From positions 5,137,367 to 5,201,366 of the forward strand of contig NZ_CP031320.1 in NCBI RefSeq assembly GCF_003355155.1: DNA of 64,000 nt, written 5' to 3'. This document shows positions 59,969 to 64,000 of this stretch, piece by piece. Below the pieces are notes generated by a model. That model was not told the origin of the DNA and searched no databases. It was given only the letters and a program-made list of their open reading frames with translations. The translations under genes and the position numbers were made by a program. Position 1 is the stretch's first letter. The number at the start of each line of letters is the position of its first letter. Origin of the DNA: Streptomyces armeniacus. GTDB lineage: Bacteria; Actinomycetota; Actinomycetes; Streptomycetales; Streptomycetaceae.

Positions 59969-60586
59969 TCAGCGGACGCGGTGCGGCGTGCCGCCCAGGC
60001 ACAGCTCGGCGGCGCCGCTCCGCAGCAGCGTGTGCACGAACAGCAGCTCGACGCCCTCCGCCGTGGCCGCCGCGATGCGGTGCGGCGTACGGGAGTCGAA
60101 GTGCGCCGAGTCCTCCGGCGCCAGCAGGTGTTCCGCGTCCCCGAGGCTCAGCCGCAGCTCGCCCCGCAGCACGTACAGCAGCTCCTCGCCCGGGTGCACC
60201 CGTACGAGATCCCGCTGCGCGCTGTCCGCGGGCACCCGTACGCGCAGGGCCTGCATCGCGCGCCCGGCGCCGCCGGCCTCGCGGTACACCCAGCCGCCGG
60301 ACTCGGTGTGCGCCGTGCGGGCGGCGCGGATCACCGGCTCCCGCTCGGGAGGTGCCTCGCCGAGCAGCTCGGAGACCGTCGTACCGTAGGTGCGGGCCAG
60401 CGTCAGCAGCATCGGCAGGGACGGCTGCCGGCGCCCCGTCTCGAGCCGCGACAGGTGCGCGGGCGACAGCCCGACGCGCCGGGCGGCGGCCTCCAGGGTG
60501 AGGCCGTTGGCGCGCCGCAGCTCGTACAGCCGGGGGCCGACGTCGGAGGGGGTCTCCCCGGAGGGCCCGGGGCGGTCGGGGGACAT
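59969..60586 (-). CDS. XRE family regulator with cupin domain
   Basis: A 205-residue regulator. Helix-turn-helix at residues 20-70 (LTLEAAARRVGLSPAHLSRL) and C-terminal cupin (HPGEELLYVLRGELRLSLGD). This is the HTH-cupin plan (PuuR-type) that controls amine or small-molecule catabolism. The gene lies upstream of and co-directional with the DUF6126 gene, 55 bp away. A 19-bp palindrome lies 39 bp before its start. Confidence 0.9.
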   Translation of the reverse strand: MSPDRPGPSGETPSDVGPRLYELRRANGLTLEAAARRVGLSPAHLSRLETGRRQPSLPMLLTLARTYGTTVSELLGEAPPEREPVIRAARTAHTESGGWVYREAGGAGRAMQALRVRVPADSAQRDLVRVHPGEELLYVLRGELRLSLGDAEHLLAPEDSAHFDSRTPHRIAAATAEGVELLFVHTLLRSGAAELCLGGTPHRVR

Positions 60587-60624
60587 GCCCTCATTGAGAC
60601 AGCGGGGAGCCTGCGGGGCAAATT

Positions 60625-60643
60625 TTTTGCCTCAGAGGCAAAA
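60625..60643. promoter_or_regulatory. Perfect palindrome upstream of the XRE-cupin gene
   Basis: TTTTGCCTCAGAGGCAAAA has exact 9-bp arms around a single A. It is A/T-ended in GC-rich surroundings and could be the regulator's operator. It also lies 13 bp after the DeoR gene stop and may act as a terminator for that gene. Confidence 0.7.
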
Positions 60644-60655
60644 GACCCGCACTGC

Positions 60656-61441
60656 TCAGGTGTCGTCCTCCGGTTCCGTCACGACGACCTCCACGTCCCG
60701 CGCCGTGAACGCCTCCACCGCCTCCGGTGCCGCCGTCGCGTCCGTGACCAGCGTCCAGCCCGGGGGCAGCGTCGCCCAGGCGTGAAAGGGCGCGCGGCCC
60801 AGCTTCGCGCCGTGGGCGAGCACGTACGTACGGTCCGCGCGCCGCGCCATCAGCTCCTTGAGCCGGGTCTGCCGCAACTCGGCCTCGCAGATGCCCCGTT
60901 CGGCGGTGACGCCGTCCGCGCCGAGGAAGGCGCGGTCGAACGTCATGCGCTCCAGGCCCGCTTCGGCCAGCGGGCCCACGAAGCCCTGGCTGACCTGGCG
61001 CAGCGTGCCGCCGAGGCAGATGACGGTGACGGAGCCGGAGTCGGCCAGCTCGTTCAGGGCGGTGACGCCGGTCGTGACGACGGTGAGGTCCTTGGTGGCG
61101 CGGAGCTCGCGGGCCAGCGCGCCGACGGTGGAGCCCGCGTCCAGGAGGACGGTCTCGCCGGGCCGTACGCGGGCCGCCGCCCAGCGCGCGATGGCGCGCT
61201 TCTCCTCGTACGCCTCGCCCGTGCGCTGCCGCAGGGACGCCTCGGAGTGCGCGGTGAGGGCGACGGCGCCGCCGTAGGTGCGGGCGAGGCGGCCGTCGGC
61301 GGTGAGCCGGGCGAGGTCGCGGCGGATGGTGGAGGCGGTGACGCCGAACAGCCGCGAGAGCTCCTCGACGCTGGCGAGGCCGGTGGTGGTGGCGAGGTGG
61401 AGGATCCGGTCGCGCCGGGCCTGGGATCCGTTCGGCGGCAT
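60656..61441 (-). CDS. DeoR family transcriptional regulator
   Basis: A 261-residue regulator with HTH (VEELSRLFGVTASTIRRDLARL) and a sugar-phosphate-sensing domain (VLLDAGSTVGALARELR, GADGVTAERGICEAE). Length and motifs are those of DeoR/GlpR. It follows the PdxA2-like and DUF1537 genes on the same strand and probably represses them until a four-carbon acid-sugar intermediate binds. Confidence 0.9.
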   Translation of the reverse strand: MPPNGSQARRDRILHLATTTGLASVEELSRLFGVTASTIRRDLARLTADGRLARTYGGAVALTAHSEASLRQRTGEAYEEKRAIARWAAARVRPGETVLLDAGSTVGALARELRATKDLTVVTTGVTALNELADSGSVTVICLGGTLRQVSQGFVGPLAEAGLERMTFDRAFLGADGVTAERGICEAELRQTRLKELMARRADRTYVLAHGAKLGRAPFHAWATLPPGWTLVTDATAAPEAVEAFTARDVEVVVTEPEDDT

Positions 61442-61481
61442 CAGGAGGCGAGTCCTTTGCGGGAGAGCGTCACGAGGGGCG

Positions 61482-62516
61482 TCATGAGGGGGCGTCAGGG
61501 GACGGCGCGGTGGACATCTCGGCGGCCTGCCGGAGGGCCTCGACCATGCTACCGGCCTCGGCGCGGCCGGTTCCGGCGATGTCGAAGGCCGTTCCGTGGT
61601 CGACGGAGGTGCGGATGACGGGCAGGCCGACGGTGAGGTTGACGCCGGCCTCGATGCCGAGGACCTTGACCGGGCCGTGGCCCTGGTCGTGGTACATGGC
61701 GACGATGAGGTCGAAGTCGCCGCGTGAGGCGAGGAAGAACGCGGTGTCGGCGGGCAGCGGGCCGCGGGCGTCGACGCCGTTCCCGCGGAGCTTCTCCAGC
61801 GCCGGGACGATCTTCTCGGCCTCCTCGCCGTAGCCGAAGAGGCCGTTCTCGCCCGCGTGCGGGTTGATGCCGCAGACGCCGATGACCGGCGCGGGGTTGC
61901 CCGCGCGGACCATCGCGTCGTGCCCGCGGCGCACCGTGCGCTCGACCAGGCCGGGTTCGATGCGGTGCACGGCGTCGATGAGGCCGATGTGGGTGGTGAC
62001 GTGGATGACCTTCACCTTCTCGGTGGAGAGCATCATGGACACCTCCTCGACGCCCGTGAGATGGGCGAGGAGTTCGGTGTGGCCGGGGTAGAGGTGGCCC
62101 GCGGCGTGCAGGGCCTCCTTGTTGAGGGGCGCGGTGCAGATCCCGTGGACGTCGCCGGCGAGGGCGAGTTCGGCGGCGCGCCGTACGTACTCGTGGGCTG
62201 CGTGCCCGGCTTCCGCGGACAGCGTGCCCCATGGCAGGCCGCCGGGGAGCAGGCCGAGGTCGACGACGTTGATGCGTCCAGGGGCGAACTCGGCGGCGCG
62301 CGGGTGCGGTACGGGGACGATCTCGCAGTCGAGTCCGGGGATGCCCGCCGCCTGCCGCAGCCGTGCGGCGTCGCCGACGACGACGGGGCGGCAGCGGGCG
62401 GGGACGCCGGGGTCGAGGAGCGCCGCGACGATCACTTCGGGGCCGACTCCGGCGCCGTCTCCCATGGGCACCGCGATGAGGGGGAGTTCGCGGGGGGTGG
62501 CGGGACCTGCGTTCAC
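61482..62516 (-). CDS. pdxA2: PdxA2-type 4-phospho-acid-sugar dehydrogenase
   Basis: A 344-residue PdxA-family enzyme: IAVPMGDGAGVGPEVIVAAL, GICTAPLNKEALHAAG, HTELLAHLTG, AMYHDQGHGPVKVLG and SVDHGTAFDIAGTGRAE are all intact, with the metal-binding histidines and aspartates. Because a DUF1537 kinase is coupled at its start (GTGA overlap), it should be PdxA2, which oxidises phosphorylated D-threonate or D-erythronate, and not the vitamin B6 enzyme. GTG start. Confidence 0.88.
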   Translation of the reverse strand: MNAGPATPRELPLIAVPMGDGAGVGPEVIVAALLDPGVPARCRPVVVGDAARLRQAAGIPGLDCEIVPVPHPRAAEFAPGRINVVDLGLLPGGLPWGTLSAEAGHAAHEYVRRAAELALAGDVHGICTAPLNKEALHAAGHLYPGHTELLAHLTGVEEVSMMLSTEKVKVIHVTTHIGLIDAVHRIEPGLVERTVRRGHDAMVRAGNPAPVIGVCGINPHAGENGLFGYGEEAEKIVPALEKLRGNGVDARGPLPADTAFFLASRGDFDLIVAMYHDQGHGPVKVLGIEAGVNLTVGLPVIRTSVDHGTAFDIAGTGRAEAGSMVEALRQAAEMSTAPSPDAPS

Positions 62517-64000
62517 GTGGTGTCTCCTGAGGGCGCTACGGGGGACGGTACTGGGGTGTCCTGCGGCGGGCTGTGTTGTGGTGGGCCGTCGTGCGGTGGG
62601 CCGTTGTGCGATGGGCTCTCGTGCTGCGGGCTGAACTGCCGTGCGCTGTGCGGTGGGTTCGGCGGGTTCGGCTCGCTTACGGCGGACGGTGGCGGTGGCG
62701 GCCCCGGTGCAGGTGCCGGTACCGGTGCCGGGCGCAGCGCCGCCGCGATCGTGCGCAGCGAGTCCCGGCCGCCGTGGCTGCCGGGCCGGGTGACGACGCT
62801 GCGGCCGTCGGGGGCCAGCGCGTGGACCGCGCCGGGGTGGATCTCGGCCAGCGGCGTCAACTCCCGTACGCCGAGGGCGTCCAGCACGCGCCGCGCCGTC
62901 TCGCCTCCGGTGAGGACGAGGTCCGCGCCGCCCGCCGCGTCCGCGACCGTACGGGCCAGGGCGGCGGCGAGGGTGGGCGCGGCGGACGGCCGTACGCCCT
63001 GCCCGCCGTCGATGCTGACGACGGTGACCGCGTCCGGGCCGAGCGCCAGCGGCCGTACGGCGCCGGGGTCTTCCAGCTCGGCGGGAGTGAGCTGTACGTG
63101 CCGCGCACCGTACGCGGCCAGTTGCGCGATCTGCGCAACGGCGTGGGGTTCGGCGGTGCCGACCACGAAGAGGAGCGGGCGGCGCTCGGACGGCGGGGCG
63201 GGCGGTGGCGCGGGCCGCGGCTCCGCGGCCGAGGGCTCCGGCGTACGGCCCAGTGCGGCGGCCAGGCCCGCCGAACCCAGGAGCCGGAAGTCCCGGCCGA
63301 GCAGCAGCGCCGCCGCGGCGACCGCGTCGAGGTCGGCGTCCGACTCCGCGTCCACGACAGGGTGGTGCCCGCGCTCGGCGGCGGCGGACAGCACGCGGGC
63401 GAGGGCGCGCGGCCCGGCGCGTACGGCGCCCAGCGGAACGGCCTCCGTAGGGAGCCCGGCGAGCGCCACCGCGACGGACCGCGGGGCGGGACGCGGCTCG
63501 GCGCGCCAGGCTTCGGTGCGGTGCAGCGGGACGCCGTCGAGGTGCACGACTCCCCCGCGTACGGTCCGCCCCTGCGCCGGCAGCGCCGGGGCGATGACGA
63601 CGGCACGCGCGCCTTCGGCGAAGGCGGCGGTCTCGGCGGGCAGGTTGCCGCGGAGCTGCGAGTCGGCCTTCTTGAAGACCGTCTGCTCGCCGTCCCACCA
63701 GGCGTCGAGCGCCGTACGGAGCGCTGCCGCGGCCTGTTCGGGCGGCAGGGACCGGGAGTCGAGGTCGACCACGAGGGCCCGCGCCGCCCCGGCCTGTTCG
63801 CGGGCGACCGTACGCGCCGCCGTACGGGCCGCGTAAGCCGTACGGGCCGCGTAAGCCGTACGGGCCCCGTGATCCGTACGGGCCGTGCCGCCCTGGTGTG
63901 TCTCGTCGGCGGGCGCCAGGACGAGCCGGCTCGGGCGGCGCAGCGCGGCGCCGGTCTCCGCGGCGCCGGACAGGTCGTCGGCCAGTGCCAGCACGCGACG
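62513..64000 (-). CDS. Four-carbon acid sugar kinase family protein (DUF1537), 5' end outside window
   Basis: The frame is open to the window edge; RRVLALADDLSGAAETGAAL gives the N-terminal substrate motif (ADDLSGA). The nucleotide-binding half is present (VLTGGETARRVLDALG, then LKP-like RPGSHGGRDSL). DUF1537 kinases phosphorylate D-threonate, D-erythronate or related acids. Two stretches are low-complexity: an Ala/Arg/Thr repeat and a Pro/His/Gln-rich tail after residue 410. Overlaps the PdxA2 gene by 4 bp. Confidence 0.85.
   Translation of the reverse strand, partial: RRVLALADDLSGAAETGAALRRPSRLVLAPADETHQGGTARTDHGARTAYAARTAYAARTAARTVAREQAGAARALVVDLDSRSLPPEQAAAALRTALDAWWDGEQTVFKKADSQLRGNLPAETAAFAEGARAVVIAPALPAQGRTVRGGVVHLDGVPLHRTEAWRAEPRPAPRSVAVALAGLPTEAVPLGAVRAGPRALARVLSAAAERGHHPVVDAESDADLDAVAAAALLLGRDFRLLGSAGLAAALGRTPEPSAAEPRPAPPPAPPSERRPLLFVVGTAEPHAVAQIAQLAAYGARHVQLTPAELEDPGAVRPLALGPDAVTVVSIDGGQGVRPSAAPTLAAALARTVADAAGGADLVLTGGETARRVLDALGVRELTPLAEIHPGAVHALAPDGRSVVTRPGSHGGRDSLRTIAAALRPAPVPAPAPGPPPPPSAVSEPNPPNPPHSARQFSPQHESPSHNGPPHDGPPQHSPPQDTPVPSPVAPSGDTT
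63821..63874 (-). repeat. Three tandem 18-bp repeats inside the DUF1537 kinase gene
   Basis: CGTACGGGCCGCGTAAGC occurs twice and a third copy differs at three bases. The reading frame is kept; it encodes a repeated Ala/Arg/Thr/Tyr hexapeptide unit. It probably forms a surface loop. Confidence 0.85.

Noticed and set aside
61482..62516. Assignment as the vitamin B6 enzyme PdxA.
   Set aside because: The overlapping DUF1537 kinase and DeoR genes indicate the PdxA2 four-carbon acid-sugar pathway.

Overview
The window is very GC-rich, uses GTG and even TTG starts, and carries conservon, ANTAR, GerW-type, DUF6126 and DUF6480 genes. It also holds short palindromic repeats of the kind scattered through Streptomyces intergenic DNA. 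I read it as a stretch of Streptomyces (or close relative) chromosome, probably an accessory arm because so many genes are catabolic, regulatory or broken.

Layout, left to right. 1-16.8 kb: tail of a peptide ABC transporter ATPase, a PaiB-like protein, an amidohydrolase, a cupin/AraC pair, Ku with a coiled-coil neighbour, LysR and SDR genes, a structured RNA candidate with 6S-like architecture, ANTAR and hemerythrin proteins, a YeeE/YedE sulfur transporter preceded by a tiny leader-like ORF, a divergent CGNR/MFS pair, a divergent TetR/methyltransferase pair with a double operator, and a FUSC-type exporter. 16.8-25.3 kb: a block that looks foreign. It opens with a 19-bp sequence close to the Tn5 mosaic end abutting a 5'-truncated MFS gene. 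It holds a MarR/methyltransferase/GerW group and a reactive-sulfur module (ArsR-rhodanese, cysteine desulfurase, TusA-like, MBL-rhodanese, MFS). It ends with a DUF2637 gene and the 3' half of a CAU-anticodon tRNA, a typical attachment-site scar. 25.4-31.3 kb: an exported class V aminotransferase, a small Cys-rich protein, a Zur-box-like site before a cysteine-free ribosomal protein L32 gene, a CobW GTPase remnant, methyltransferases and an SDR.

31.3-38.9 kb: polysaccharide genes (broken GH51 arabinofuranosidase, PL7 alginate lyase), an FHA protein divergent from a membrane Ser/Thr kinase, and a MarR gene facing a quinone-oxidoreductase-like gene across four copies of one operator. 38.9-46.6 kb: a tightly coupled, substrate-unknown catabolic cluster with a soluble Cache-domain protein, GntR regulator, Fe-S protein, FAD oxidase, an unrecognised 85-residue protein, APC permease and luciferase-like oxidoreductase. 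This is the best candidate for an undescribed pathway. 49.6-55.6 kb: a conservon (CvnA-D) extended by two cytochromes P450, the first without a canonical ExxR motif, and an enoyl-CoA hydratase. 55.6-59 kb: frameshifted genes and VanY/VanZ-like remnants around a reductase and a secreted sialidase-fold glycosidase. 59-64 kb: thioesterase, DUF6126 with an XRE-cupin regulator, and a DeoR/PdxA2/DUF1537 set for four-carbon acid sugars, cut by the window end.

Two regulatory themes recur. Several divergent gene pairs appear leaderless, with a TAnnnT hexamer 6-7 nt before the start codon, and many regulator genes carry a near-perfect palindrome over or next to their own start. All assignments come from reading motifs by eye; no database search was run.
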